A program made the translations under genes and the position numbers. The notes beneath the pieces were generated by a model that did no database searches, had not been told where the DNA came from, and saw only the letters and a list, made by a program, of their open reading frames with translations. Source: Cellulomonas sp. KH9 (GTDB lineage Bacteria; Actinomycetota; Actinomycetes; Actinomycetales; Cellulomonadaceae). Taken from it: a stretch of DNA of 64,000 nucleotides. The DNA lies in the NCBI RefSeq assembly GCF_900114185.1, contig NZ_FOSE01000002.1:311909-375908 (forward strand), given 5' to 3'. The stretch's first letter is position 1. Each line of letters opens with the position of its first letter. This document shows positions 41,700 to 50,842 of the stretch, piece after piece.

Positions 41700-43868
41700 G
41701 TGAACGCGAAGGCTCCCCTGGCCACCACGGTCGGCTGGTCCGAACTCGACGTGCGGGCGGTCGACACCGTCCGCGTGCTCGCGGCGGACGCGGTCGAGAA
41801 GGTCGGCAACGGGCACCCCGGCACGGCGATCAGCCTCGCGCCGGCCGCCTACCTGCTCTACCAGAACGTCATGCGGCACGACCCGACGGACCCGCACTGG
41901 CTGGGCCGCGACCGGTTCGTCCTGTCCGCCGGGCACTCCAGCCTGACGCAGTACATCCAGCTCTACCTGGGCGGGTTCGGGCTGGAGCTCGAGGACCTCC
42001 AGGCGCTGCGCACGTGGGGCTCCAAGACCCCCGGCCACCCCGAGTACCGCCACACGGCGGGCGTCGAGATCACGACCGGCCCGCTCGGCCAGGGCCTCGC
42101 CTCGGCCGTCGGGTTCGCGATGGCGGCCCGCCGTGAGCGCGGCCTGCTGGACCCCGAGGCCGCGCCCGGCACCAGCCCGTTCGACCACCACGTGTACGTG
42201 ATCGCCTCCGACGGAGACCTGCAGGAGGGCGTCACCAGCGAGGCCTCCTCGCTGGCCGGCACGCAGGAGCTCGGCAACCTCGTCGTGCTGTGGGACGACA
42301 ACCACATCTCGATCGAGGGCGACACGCAGATCGCGTTCACCGAGGACGTGCTCAAGCGGTACGAGTCCTACGGCTGGCACGTGCAGTACGTCGACTGGAC
42401 CGTCGGCGGCGAGTACCGCGAGGACGTGGACGCGCTCAACGCGGCGATCGAGGCCGCCAAGGCCGTCACGGACAAGCCGTCGTTCATCGGCCTGCGCACC
42501 CTCATCGCGTGGCCGACGCCCGGCAAGACGGACGACCACTCGTCGCACGGCTCCAAGCTGGGTGCCGAGGCGATCCGCGGGCTGAAGGAGGTGCTCGGCT
42601 TCGACGCCGAGAAGTCCTTCGACGTCGCCCCCGAGGTCATCGCGCACACGCGCAGCCTGGCCGACCGTGCCGCGAAGGCGCGCGCCGCGTGGCAGGAGTC
42701 GTTCGACGCCTGGGCCACGGCCAACCCCGAGCGCAAGGCGCTCCTCGACCGCCTGCGCGCGGACGCGCTGCCCGAGGGCTGGACCGACGCGCTGCCGACG
42801 TTCCCCGCCGGCAAGGCCGTCGCCACCCGTGCGGCGTCCGGTGAGGTGCTGTCCGCCCTCGCCCCCGTGCTGCCCGAGCTGTGGGGCGGCTCGGCCGACC
42901 TCGCCGGGTCGAACAACACGACGATGAAGGGTGAGCCGTCCTTCCTGCCGGCGCACCGCTCGTCGCACGAGTTCGCCGGTGACGAGTACGGTCGCACGCT
43001 GCACTTCGGCATCCGCGAGCACGCCATGGGCTCGATCCTGTCCGGGATCCGCCTGCACGGCCTCACGCGGCCCTACGGCGGCACCTTCTTCACGTTCTCC
43101 GACTACATGCGAGGCGCCGTCCGTCTGGCGGCGCTCATGGGCGTGAACGTCACGTACGTCTGGACCCACGACTCCATCGGCCTCGGCGAGGACGGCCCGA
43201 CGCACCAGCCGGTCGAGCACCTCGCCGCGGTCCGTGCGATCCCCGGCCTGGCGGTCGTGCGCCCGGCCGACGCCAACGAGACGGCGGCCGCCTGGCGGGC
43301 GTCGCTCGAGCGCACCGACGGCCCCGTCGCGCTCGTCCTGACCCGCCAGAACGTGCCCACGTTCCCGCGCGGCGAGGACGGCTTCGCGACGACCGACGGC
43401 GTCGCCAAGGGCGCGTACGTCCTGCTCGAGGCGTCGACCGGCACGCCCGACGTGGTGCTGCTCGCCACCGGCTCCGAGGTCCAGCTCGCCGTCGAGGCGC
43501 GCGAGACCCTCGAGGCCGCCGGTGTGGCCACCCGCGTGGTGTCGGCACCGTGCCTCGAGTGGTTCGCCGAGCAGGACGAGGAGTACCGCGAGTCGGTGCT
43601 GCCGTCCTCGGTGCGCGCGCGGGTGTCGGTCGAGGCCGGCATCTCGCTGTCGTGGCACAAGATCCTCGGCGACGCGGGTCGCGCGGTCTCCCTCGAGCAC
43701 TACGGGGCGTCCGCGGAGTACCAGACGCTGTACCGGGAGTTCGGGATCACCGCCGAGGCCGTCGTGGCCGCGGCGCACGAGTCGATCGCGGCAGCGCGTG
43801 GGGCGCACGCCCCGTCCGACCGGCCGGACGCGTCCGCGCAGTCCGGCACCGGCGACCTGCCGGCCTGA
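41700..43868 (+). CDS. tkt: Transketolase
   Basis: A 722-residue thiamine diphosphate enzyme of the non-oxidative pentose phosphate pathway. The N-terminal TPP domain has [26 protein letters not shown] and [18 protein letters not shown] (the GDG-type Mg/TPP motif). The second domain has [15 protein letters not shown] with catalytic Glu and [20 protein letters not shown]. The third domain ends [23 protein letters not shown] 41700 follows GAGGTG. It is the first gene of the operon, and a strong hairpin separates it from tal. Confidence 0.97.
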   Translation: MNAKAPLATTVGWSELDVRAVDTVRVLAADAVEKVGNGHPGTAISLAPAAYLLYQNVMRHDPTDPHWLGRDRFVLSAGHSSLTQYIQLYLGGFGLELEDLQALRTWGSKTPGHPEYRHTAGVEITTGPLGQGLASAVGFAMAARRERGLLDPEAAPGTSPFDHHVYVIASDGDLQEGVTSEASSLAGTQELGNLVVLWDDNHISIEGDTQIAFTEDVLKRYESYGWHVQYVDWTVGGEYREDVDALNAAIEAAKAVTDKPSFIGLRTLIAWPTPGKTDDHSSHGSKLGAEAIRGLKEVLGFDAEKSFDVAPEVIAHTRSLADRAAKARAAWQESFDAWATANPERKALLDRLRADALPEGWTDALPTFPAGKAVATRAASGEVLSALAPVLPELWGGSADLAGSNNTTMKGEPSFLPAHRSSHEFAGDEYGRTLHFGIREHAMGSILSGIRLHGLTRPYGGTFFTFSDYMRGAVRLAALMGVNVTYVWTHDSIGLGEDGPTHQPVEHLAAVRAIPGLAVVRPADANETAAAWRASLERTDGPVALVLTRQNVPTFPRGEDGFATTDGVAKGAYVLLEASTGTPDVVLLATGSEVQLAVEARETLEAAGVATRVVSAPCLEWFAEQDEEYRESVLPSSVRARVSVEAGISLSWHKILGDAGRAVSLEHYGASAEYQTLYREFGITAEAVVAAAHESIAAARGAHAPSDRPDASAQSGTGDLPA

Positions 43869-43877
43869 CGGTCGACA

Positions 43878-43910
43878 GCGGCGGGGCCGGCTCCAGCCCG
43901 GCCCCGCCGC
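43878..43910 (+). terminator. Intercistronic hairpin between tkt and tal
   Basis: Perfect 13-base arms GCGGCGGGGCCGG and CCGGCCCCGCCGC around CTCCAGC, starting ten bases after the tkt stop. It may attenuate read-through or protect the upstream mRNA, giving unequal tkt and tal expression. Confidence 0.6.
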
Positions 43911-43953
43911 CCGCAGGACGCAGACGCACCTCGTGGGACGAAGGGGAACGACC

Positions 43954-45084
43954 ATGACCAGCACCACCCCCCTGCAGGCACTGCGTCAGGCGGGCGTCGC
44001 CGTCTGGCTCGACGACCTGTCGCGTCAACGGATCGAGTCCGGAGGGCTCGCCGACCTCGTCGCCCGCGGCGTCGTGGGCGTGACGACGAACCCGTCGATC
44101 TTCGCCGCCGCGCTCGCGCACGGTGACGCGTACGACGCCCAGCTGCGCGCCCTCGCCGTCGACGGTGCGGCCGTCGAGGAGGCGGTCCTGCGCGTCACGA
44201 CGGACGACGTGCGCGACGCGTGCGACGTCCTGCGCCCGGTGTACGACGCCACGGACGGCGTCGACGGCCGGGTCTCCATCGAGGTCGACCCGCGCCTGGC
44301 GCGCGACACGGCCGCGACCACCGCCTCGGCCGAGACCCTCTGGTCGGAGATCGAGCGGCCGAACCTCTTCATCAAGATCCCGGCCACGGTCGAGGGTCTG
44401 CCGGCCATCACGGCCGCGCTCGCCCAGGGCATCAGCGTCAACGTCACGCTCATCTTCTCCCTGCAGCGCTACCGCGCGGTGCTCGACGCGTTCGTCGACG
44501 GCCTGGAGCAGGCGCACGCGGCGGGCATCGACCTCGCGCCCATCGCGTCCGTCGCGTCGTTCTTCGTCTCGCGGGTGGACGCCGCGATCGACCCGCGGCT
44601 GGACGAGATCGGCACCGCGGAGGCCGCGGCCCTGCGCGGCAAGGCCGCCGTCGCCAACGCGCGTCTCGCGTGGGGCGTCTACCAGGACGTCGTCGGCAGC
44701 GAGCGCTGGCAGGCGCTGGCCGCGGCCGGCGCGAAGCCGCAGCGGCCGCTCTGGGCGTCCACGGGCGTGAAGGACCCCGCCTACCCCGACACCAAGTACG
44801 TCGACGAGCTCGTCGTGGCCGGGTCGGTCAACACGATGCCGGAGAAGACGCTCGAGGCCGTCGCCGAGCACGGGCAGGTCCACGGCGACACGGTCAGCGG
44901 CACGCAGGACGAGTCCGCCGCGCTCCTCGACCGGATCGAGGCGCTGGGCATCTCGGTCGACGACGTCACCGACCAGCTCGAGGCCGAGGGGCTGCAGAAG
45001 TTCGAGGCCTCGTGGGCCGAGCTGCTCACCACCGTCGAGGCCGGCCTCCAGGGCGCCGCCGACGACGCCGGTGCGGACCTGTGA
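43954..45084 (+). CDS. tal: Transaldolase
   Basis: A 376-residue (beta/alpha)8 enzyme. [18 protein letters not shown] and [14 protein letters not shown] mark the start. The Schiff-base Lys is in [12 protein letters not shown], and [20 protein letters not shown] (C-terminal loop) fits the actinobacterial type. It exchanges dihydroxyacetone units between sedoheptulose-7-P and glyceraldehyde-3-P. ATG 43954 has GAAGGGGAACG upstream. Its TGA overlaps the zwf GTG. Confidence 0.96.
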   Translation: MTSTTPLQALRQAGVAVWLDDLSRQRIESGGLADLVARGVVGVTTNPSIFAAALAHGDAYDAQLRALAVDGAAVEEAVLRVTTDDVRDACDVLRPVYDATDGVDGRVSIEVDPRLARDTAATTASAETLWSEIERPNLFIKIPATVEGLPAITAALAQGISVNVTLIFSLQRYRAVLDAFVDGLEQAHAAGIDLAPIASVASFFVSRVDAAIDPRLDEIGTAEAAALRGKAAVANARLAWGVYQDVVGSERWQALAAAGAKPQRPLWASTGVKDPAYPDTKYVDELVVAGSVNTMPEKTLEAVAEHGQVHGDTVSGTQDESAALLDRIEALGISVDDVTDQLEAEGLQKFEASWAELLTTVEAGLQGAADDAGADL

Positions 45085-46622
45085 GCCCCGCGAAGGTCGG
45101 ACCCGACCAGAACCCGCTGCGCGACGCGCGGGACCGACGGCTGCCGCGCATCGCCGGGCCCAGCGGCCTGGTGATCTTCGGCGTCACCGGTGACCTCGCC
45201 CGCAAGAAGCTCATGCCCGCGGTGTACGACCTGACCAACCGCGGGCTGCTGCCGCCCGGGTTCGCCCTGACGGGCTTCGCCCGCCGGGACTGGGAGACGC
45301 AGGACTTCGAGCAGGTCGTGCGCGACTCCGTCAAGGAGTACGCGCGCACCCCGTTCCGTGAGGCCACGTGGCGCCAGCTGTCCGAGGGCATCCGGTTCGT
45401 CCAGGGCACGTTCGACGACGACGACGCCTTCGACCGGCTGAGCAAGACGGTCGAGGAGCTCGACGTGACGCGCGGCACCGGCGGCAACCACGCGTTCTAC
45501 CTCTCGGTGCCGCCGAGCTCGTTCCCCGTCGTGTGCCAGCAGCTCGCCCGCTCGGGGCTCTCGCAGCCGAAGGAGGGGACCTGGCGGCGCGTCGTCATCG
45601 AGAAGCCGTTCGGTCACGACCTCGAGTCGGCCCGGGAGCTCAACGACATCGTGTCCCAGGTGTTCCACCCGGACGACATCTTCCGGATCGACCACTACCT
45701 GGGCAAGGAGACGGTCCAGAACCTGCTGGCGCTGCGGTTCGCCAACCAGCTGTTCGAGCCGATCTGGAACGGCAACTACGTCGACCACGTGCAGATCACG
45801 ATGGCCGAGGACATCGGCATCGGCGGCCGTGCCGGGTACTACGACGGCATCGGCGCCGCCCGCGACGTCATCCAGAACCACCTGCTGCAGCTGCTCGCGC
45901 TGACCGCGATGGAGGAGCCGGTCTCCTTCGACGCCGCCGCGCTGCGGGCCGAGAAGACCAAGGTGCTCTCGGCGCTGCGACTGCCGCGCGACCTGGGCAA
46001 GCACACGGCGCGCGGTCAGTACACCGCCGGCTGGCAGGGCGGCGAGAAGGTCGTGGGCTACGCGCAGGAGGAGGGCTTCAACCCCGACTCCACGACCGAG
46101 ACGTACGCGGCGATCCGCGTCGACATCGACACGCGCCGCTGGGCCGGGGTGCCGTTCTACCTGCGGACGGGCAAGCGGCTCGGACGACGCGTCACCGAGA
46201 TCGCCGTCGTGTTCAAGCGTGCCCCGCACCTGCCGTTCGAGGCGACCGCCGCCTCCGAGCTCGGCAAGAACGCGCTGGTCATCCGCGTGCAGCCCGACGA
46301 GGGCGTCACGCTGCGGTTCGGCGCCAAGGTGCCGGGCACCGCGATGGAGGTCCGCGACGTCACCATGGACTTCGGCTACGGCCACGCCTTCACCGAGTCC
46401 TCCCCCGAGGCCTACGAGCGCCTCATCCTCGACGTGCTGCTCGGCGACCCGCCGCTCTTCCCGCAGCACGAGGAGGTCGAGCTGTCCTGGAAGATCCTCG
46501 ACCCGGTGACCGAGTACTGGGCGTCCCACGGCAAGCCCGACGAGTACCGGGCGGGCACATGGGGTCCCGCCTCGGCCGACGAGATGATGGCCCGCGACGG
46601 GCGTGCCTGGAGGCTCCCGTGA
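45081..46622 (+). CDS. zwf: Glucose-6-phosphate 1-dehydrogenase
   Basis: A 513-residue enzyme making 6-phosphogluconolactone and NADPH. The canonical motifs are complete: [13 protein letters not shown] (34-46), [24 protein letters not shown] (catalytic Lys/His region), [18 protein letters not shown] and YLRTGKRL. This is the functional copy, in contrast to the paralogue at 12669. GTG 45081 overlaps the tal stop, and its own stop overlaps the opcA GTG. OpcA downstream is its known partner in actinobacteria. Confidence 0.97.
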   Translation: MSPAKVGPDQNPLRDARDRRLPRIAGPSGLVIFGVTGDLARKKLMPAVYDLTNRGLLPPGFALTGFARRDWETQDFEQVVRDSVKEYARTPFREATWRQLSEGIRFVQGTFDDDDAFDRLSKTVEELDVTRGTGGNHAFYLSVPPSSFPVVCQQLARSGLSQPKEGTWRRVVIEKPFGHDLESARELNDIVSQVFHPDDIFRIDHYLGKETVQNLLALRFANQLFEPIWNGNYVDHVQITMAEDIGIGGRAGYYDGIGAARDVIQNHLLQLLALTAMEEPVSFDAAALRAEKTKVLSALRLPRDLGKHTARGQYTAGWQGGEKVVGYAQEEGFNPDSTTETYAAIRVDIDTRRWAGVPFYLRTGKRLGRRVTEIAVVFKRAPHLPFEATAASELGKNALVIRVQPDEGVTLRFGAKVPGTAMEVRDVTMDFGYGHAFTESSPEAYERLILDVLLGDPPLFPQHEEVELSWKILDPVTEYWASHGKPDEYRAGTWGPASADEMMARDGRAWRLP

Positions 46623-47536
46623 TCATCGACATGCCGGACACGAGCACCCGCGACATCAACCGGCGGCTGCTCAAGGAGCGCGAGGAGGGCGGCGCCGTCG
46701 CGCTGGGTCGCGTCCTGACCCTCATCATCGACGCCGACGCCCACGACCCCGAGGACGCCATCGAGGCCGCCAACGCGGCCAGCCGCGAGCACCCCTGCCG
46801 CATCATCGTGATCACCGAGCGCACGGGCGACCGGGAGTCGAACCTCGACGCCCAGATCCGCCTCGGTGGCGACGCCGGTGCCAGCGAGGTCATCGTCCTG
46901 CGGGTCTCCGGCGGCGTCGTCCGGCACATCGACACGCTGGTCATGCCGCTCCTCCTGCCCGACGCACCGATCGTCGTGTGGTGGCCCTACGACGTCCCCG
47001 CCAACCCCGCCGAGCACCCCCTGGGGCGGATGGCGCAGCGCCGCATCACCGACACCACGACGTGCCGCCGTCCCAGCCGGGCGCTGCGCGACCTGGCGCA
47101 GGTCTACACAGATGGCGACACGGACCTCGCGTGGACGCGTGCCACGCTGTGGCGCGGGCTCATCGCGGCGACGCTCGACCAGCCGCCCTACGAGCCGGTG
47201 CACCGCGCCGTCGTCACCGGCGAGAGCACGCACCCCTCGGTCGACCTCATCGCGGCGTGGCTCGCGCACGCGCTGCGCTGCCCCGTGGAGATCGAGCGCG
47301 TCCCGGGGGCCCCCGCGATCACGCAGGTCCGCCTCGAGCGGGCGTCCGGCGACATCGTGCTCGACCGGCCCGACGGCAAGACCGCCTCGCTGCGCCAGCC
47401 GGACCAGCCCGAGCACCGCATCGCCCTGCCGATCCGGCAGCTGCGTGAGTGCCTGGTCGAGGAGCTGCGCCGCCTCGACGCCGACGAGGTGTACGGCGAG
47501 GTGCTGCAGAAGGGCCTCGCCCGCATCGACGGCTGA
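46619..47536 (+). CDS. opcA: Glucose-6-phosphate dehydrogenase assembly protein OpcA
   Basis: A 305-residue protein. [20 protein letters not shown] at the N-terminus, then EAANAASREHPCRIIVI, VVWWPYDVPANPAEHPLG and RRITDTTTCRRPSRAL are the OpcA pattern. OpcA supports G6PD assembly and, in cyanobacteria, redox control of it. GTG 46619 overlaps the zwf stop (GTGA), so the two are produced together. The next gene follows after 60 bases. Confidence 0.94.
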   Translation: MIIDMPDTSTRDINRRLLKEREEGGAVALGRVLTLIIDADAHDPEDAIEAANAASREHPCRIIVITERTGDRESNLDAQIRLGGDAGASEVIVLRVSGGVVRHIDTLVMPLLLPDAPIVVWWPYDVPANPAEHPLGRMAQRRITDTTTCRRPSRALRDLAQVYTDGDTDLAWTRATLWRGLIAATLDQPPYEPVHRAVVTGESTHPSVDLIAAWLAHALRCPVEIERVPGAPAITQVRLERASGDIVLDRPDGKTASLRQPDQPEHRIALPIRQLRECLVEELRRLDADEVYGEVLQKGLARIDG

Positions 47537-47596
47537 CCCGGCGCGGTGCACCCGCGCCCCGACCCGCCCGGCGTCCGGGCACGGAGGACACCACCC

Positions 47597-49084
47597 ATGA
47601 GCCCCGCCCCGCCCGAGGTCCTCGTCCACCCGGACGGCGACGTGCTCGCCGCAGCGACCGCCGTCCGTCTGCTGACCAGGCTCGTCGACCTGCAGTCCCA
47701 CCGCTCACCGCTGCACGTCGTCCTGACCGGGGGGACCGTCGGGATCGCCGCCCTGCGCGCCGTCGCGGCCTCCCCGGTGCGGGACGCGGTCGACTGGTCG
47801 GGCGTGCACCTGTGGTGGGGCGACGAGCGCTTCCTGCCCGCCGGCGACCCGGACCGCAACGAGACCCAGGCACGCGAGGCGCTGCTCGACGCGCTGGGCG
47901 ACGCCCTGCCGGCGGGCAACGTGCACCCCGTGCCGGCGCTCTCGGACGACGTGCCGGACGGCGGGACGGCGGCGCGTCGCTACGCGGCCGAGCTGCGGGC
48001 GCACGCCGTCGGCGACGGGCTCGCGCCCCGCTTCGACGTGCTGCTGCTCGGCATGGGACCCGACGGGCACGTCGCCTCCCTGTTCCCGGGTCGGTCCGCG
48101 CTGTACGAGGCGAACCTCCTGGTCGTCGCCGAGCACGACTCCCCCAAGCCGCCGCCCGAGCGCGTCTCGCTGACGTTCCCCCTGCTGCAGTCGGCCCGTG
48201 AGGTGTGGGTCGTGGCCGCGGGCGCGGAGAAGGCGCCCGCCGTGGCCCGCGCGCTGGCCGGTGACGACGTCCGCACGACCCCCGCCGCGGCGGCCCACGG
48301 CACCGAGCGCACGCTGTGGCTCGTCGACGTCGCGGCAGCGAGCACGCTGCCGGGGGACGCCCCCGACACCTCCGACGCGGGCACCGGCCCCGCCGAGGGG
48401 CTGCGCCCCCGCACCGCGTCCGGGGCCGACCGCGCATGGGCAGCCGTCGACGCCTACGTCGCCCCCCTCGTCGCCGAGCCGGCGGACGCGGCAGCGGTGC
48501 GCACCGCTGCGGCCGACGCCGGCCTGCCGGACATCGCCGTCAGCGCCGCCCAGGGCCGTCTGCTCGAGCTGCTCGCGCGGGCCACCGGCGCCACCCGGGT
48601 GCTGGAGATCGGCACGCTCGGGGGCTACAGCACCTGGTGGCTCGCGCAGGCGGTGGGCGCCACGGGCACGGTGCTCAGCCTCGAGCTGAGCGACGCGCAC
48701 GCCACCGTGGCCCGCGCGTCGCTCGCCGCCGCAGGGCTGGCGGACCGCGTGGAGGTCCGCGTGGGACCCGCGACGGACACCCTGGACCGTCTCGTCGCGG
48801 ACGGCACCGAGCCCTTCGACCTCGTCTTCGTCGACGCGGACAAGCAGCAGCTGGCGGCCTACCTCGACCGCGCCGTCGCGCTCGCCCGGCCGGGAACCGT
48901 GGTCGTCGTGGACAACGTCGTGCGCGGCGGCGCCGTGGTCGACGCCCACCACCCGGACGACCGCGTGCAGGGCGTCCGGGCCTTCGTCGAGCGCGCGACC
49001 GCGGACGGCAGGCTCCTGGGCACCGTGGTCCAGACCGTGGGCGAGAAGGGGTACGACGGCTTCGCGCTGCTCCTGGTGTGCTGA
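47597..49084 (+). CDS. pgl: 6-phosphogluconolactonase fused to a class I O-methyltransferase
   Basis: One 495-residue frame from ATG 47597. Residues 1-245 are a full 6-phosphogluconolactonase: HVVLTGGTVG, VHLWWGDERFLPAGDPDRNE and LLLGMGPDGHVASLFPG. An acidic Pro/Thr-rich linker follows (about 246-273). Residues 274-495 are a caffeoyl-CoA-type O-methyltransferase with SAM motif VLEIGTLGGYSTWWLA, DLVFVDADKQQLAAYLD and metal-ligand VVVDNVVRGG. No stop lies between them. Pgl normally ends near residue 245 as a stand-alone enzyme. The first half completes the oxidative pentose phosphate branch. The methyl acceptor of the second half is unknown. A sequencing error removing a stop is the main alternative. 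Confidence 0.88.
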   Translation: MSPAPPEVLVHPDGDVLAAATAVRLLTRLVDLQSHRSPLHVVLTGGTVGIAALRAVAASPVRDAVDWSGVHLWWGDERFLPAGDPDRNETQAREALLDALGDALPAGNVHPVPALSDDVPDGGTAARRYAAELRAHAVGDGLAPRFDVLLLGMGPDGHVASLFPGRSALYEANLLVVAEHDSPKPPPERVSLTFPLLQSAREVWVVAAGAEKAPAVARALAGDDVRTTPAAAAHGTERTLWLVDVAAASTLPGDAPDTSDAGTGPAEGLRPRTASGADRAWAAVDAYVAPLVAEPADAAAVRTAAADAGLPDIAVSAAQGRLLELLARATGATRVLEIGTLGGYSTWWLAQAVGATGTVLSLELSDAHATVARASLAAAGLADRVEVRVGPATDTLDRLVADGTEPFDLVFVDADKQQLAAYLDRAVALARPGTVVVVDNVVRGGAVVDAHHPDDRVQGVRAFVERATADGRLLGTVVQTVGEKGYDGFALLLVC

Positions 49085-49106
49085 CCGGCCGGTGTGCTGA
49101 CCGGCC
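49075..49106. repeat. 16-bp direct repeat duplicating the pgl-fusion stop codon
   Basis: GGTGTGCTGACCGGCC occurs twice in direct succession (49075-49090 and 49091-49106). The first copy contains the final Val-Cys codons and the TGA. The second would give a second TGA out of register with coding. Confidence 0.85.
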
Positions 49107-49125
49107 GGCGCGCGGGCGCACGGCG

Positions 49126-49158
49126 ACGGCGCCGCACCCGGAGCAGGTGCGGCGCCGT
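49126..49158. terminator. Bidirectional terminator between pgl fusion and rbpA
   Basis: Perfect 13-base arms ACGGCGCCGCACC (49126-49138) and GGTGCGGCGCCGT (49146-49158) with a seven-base loop, between convergent stops. Confidence 0.8.
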
Positions 49159-49171
49159 GTGCCGGGTGGTG

Positions 49172-49519
49172 TCAGCGTCCGCGGCGTGCGCGCAGCGCGG
49201 CCAGCGCCTCGTCGAGGATGGCGGCGCCGTCCTCCTCGGAGCGCCGCTCCTTCACGTAGGCCAGGTGCGTCTTGTACGGCTCGTTCTTGCTCGGTGCCGG
49301 CGGCGCGTCGGGGTCCTGCCCCGCGGGGAACCCGCAGCGCGGGCAGTCCCACGTGGCGGGCGCCTCCTCGGCGGCCTCCTCCGCGAAGCTCGGCCGGGTC
49401 TCGTGACCGTTGGAGCACCAGTACGAGATCCACACGCGCGGTGCGGCGTCCCCGCGTTCGGCCTCGCCCATCGGGCCGGCCCCCACGCGCGACCCCCTGA
49501 TCGCACTCCCGCTCGCCAT
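49172..49519 (-). CDS. rbpA: RNA polymerase-binding protein RbpA
   Basis: A 115-residue protein nearly identical in layout to Streptomyces and mycobacterial RbpA. It begins MASGSAIRGSRVGAGPMGEA, has WISYWCSNGHETRPSF and WDCPRCGFPAGQD (zinc-binding Cys/His), and ends EPYKTHLAYVKERRSEEDG with the sigma-interacting helix. It stabilises RNA polymerase open complexes with the principal sigma factor. ATG 49519 follows GGAGACC. Its stop faces the pgl fusion across a strong hairpin. The protein is specific to actinobacteria and supports the taxonomic call. Confidence 0.97.
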   Translation of the reverse strand: MASGSAIRGSRVGAGPMGEAERGDAAPRVWISYWCSNGHETRPSFAEEAAEEAPATWDCPRCGFPAGQDPDAPPAPSKNEPYKTHLAYVKERRSEEDGAAILDEALAALRARRGR

Positions 49520-49531
49520 GGTCAGGTCTCC

Positions 49532-49777
49532 CTACTCCGAGAACTTCTCGATCAGGCCGAGCAGGACGATCATGACCGTCCACAGCAGGGCGACGGTCAC
49601 CGTGATCCGGTTGAGGTTGCGCTCCGCCACGCCGGACGAGCCGGCACCGGCGGTGATGCCGCCGCCGAACATGTCCGACAGGCCGCCGCCCTTGCCCTTG
49701 TGCAGCAGCACCAGCGGGACGAGCAGCAGGCTGGTGAGAACCAGCAGCACCTGGAGGGTGATACGAAGACCAGTCAC
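49532..49777 (-). CDS. secG: Preprotein translocase subunit SecG
   Basis: An 81-residue protein with two helices: LRITLQVLLVLTSLLLVPLV and ITVTVALLWTVMIVLLGLIE, joined by LLHKGKGGGLSDMFGGG, the hallmark SecG loop. It belongs to the SecYEG membrane channel. GTG 49777 is used, with GAGGAA about ten bases upstream. secG after tpiA is the usual actinobacterial order, but here a 34-base palindrome and a repeat-rich gap separate it from tpiA, so it probably has its own promoter. Confidence 0.93.
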   Translation of the reverse strand: MTGLRITLQVLLVLTSLLLVPLVLLHKGKGGGLSDMFGGGITAGAGSSGVAERNLNRITVTVALLWTVMIVLLGLIEKFSE

Positions 49778-49839
49778 GTCGGTGGGGTTCCTCACTCGGG
49801 CGGTTCGGTGCAGCAGTGCGCCGTTGCCGATCGGCGGCG

Positions 49840-49890
49840 GAGCAGGTGGTGCGGTGGAGCAGGTCGTGCGGTGGAGCAGGTGGTGCCGTG
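49840..49890. repeat. Three 17-bp tandem repeats upstream of secG
   Basis: Unit GAGCAGGTGGTGCGGTG occurs three times (49840-49856, 49857-49873, 49874-49890) with one mismatch in each of the later copies. It lies in the non-coding gap between tpiA and secG, where the secG promoter should be. Confidence 0.8.
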
Positions 49891-50004
49891 GAGCGACGCT
49901 CCGGTGCGCACCGTGGTCGTCGGGATGCGCCGACACGGTGACCGCGGTACAGGGTAGGCGACGCAGGGCGGTGTGATCCACCACCACCCCGTCCCTGGAC
50001 GTGC

Positions 50005-50038
50005 GGGACCGGGGCGCGCCGCGGCGCGCCCCGGTCCC
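50005..50038 (-). terminator. 34-bp perfect palindrome after tpiA
   Basis: GGGACCGGGGCGCGCC is followed by GC and its exact complement, making a fully symmetric 34-base sequence seven bases beyond the tpiA stop. It is a probable terminator of pgk-tpiA. It lacks a U-tract. Confidence 0.75.
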
Positions 50039-50045
50039 GACGAGG

Positions 50046-50837
50046 TCAGGCGACCGTGTGCGCCTGGTACCGCGCGATCTTCGCGAACTCCTCCGGGTCG
50101 AGGCTCGCACCGCCGACGAGCGCGCCGTCGACGTCGGGCTTCGCCATGATCTCGGCGACGTTCGACGACTTCACGGAGCCGCCGTACAGCACGCGGACCG
50201 CGTCGGCCGTGGCCTGGTCGTACAGCTCGGCGACCTTGACCCGGATCGCCGCGCACAGCTCCTGGGCGTCGTCCGGCGTGGCCGTCTTGCCGGTGCCGAT
50301 GGCCCACACCGGCTCGTACGCGATGACGAGGCCCGCGACCTGCTCGGCCGACAGGCCGGCGAGGGCGCCCTCGAGCTGCGCGAGGGTGTGCGGCACGTGC
50401 TCGCCGGCCTCGCGGACCTCGAGCGGCTCGCCGACGCACAGGATCGGGACGAGCCCGGCTCCGAGCGCCGACTTGACCTTGGCGTTGACGAGCGCGTCGT
50501 CCTCGTGGTGGTACTCCCGGCGCTCCGAGTGCCCGACCGCGACGTACGTGACGCCGAGCTTGGCCAGGAACAGCGGCGAGATCTCACCGGTGTAGGCACC
50601 GGACTCGTGCGCCGAGACGTCCTGCGCGCCGTAGCGGATGTCGAGCTTGTCCGCGTCGACGAGCGTCTGCACGCTGCGCAGGTCGGTGAACGGCGGGAGC
50701 ACCGCGACCTCGACGGCCGCGAAGTCGTGCTTCGCGTCCTTGAGGGTCCACGCGAGCTTCTGCAGCGTGTGGGTCGCCTGGTGGTGGTCCAGGTTCATCT
50801 TCCAGTTGCCCGCCATGAGGGGGGTACGGGTCGCCAT
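50046..50837 (-). CDS. tpiA: Triosephosphate isomerase
   Basis: A 263-residue (beta/alpha)8 enzyme with Lys13 in AGNWKMN, the electrophile His103 in VGHSERR, catalytic Glu175 in [11 protein letters not shown] and the phosphate loop YGGSVKSSN. It interconverts dihydroxyacetone phosphate and glyceraldehyde-3-phosphate. ATG 50837 follows GGAGG and lies five bases after the pgk stop. Confidence 0.97.
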   Translation of the reverse strand: MATRTPLMAGNWKMNLDHHQATHTLQKLAWTLKDAKHDFAAVEVAVLPPFTDLRSVQTLVDADKLDIRYGAQDVSAHESGAYTGEISPLFLAKLGVTYVAVGHSERREYHHEDDALVNAKVKSALGAGLVPILCVGEPLEVREAGEHVPHTLAQLEGALAGLSAEQVAGLVIAYEPVWAIGTGKTATPDDAQELCAAIRVKVAELYDQATADAVRVLYGGSVKSSNVAEIMAKPDVDGALVGGASLDPEEFAKIARYQAHTVA

Positions 50838-50842
50838 GGTCG

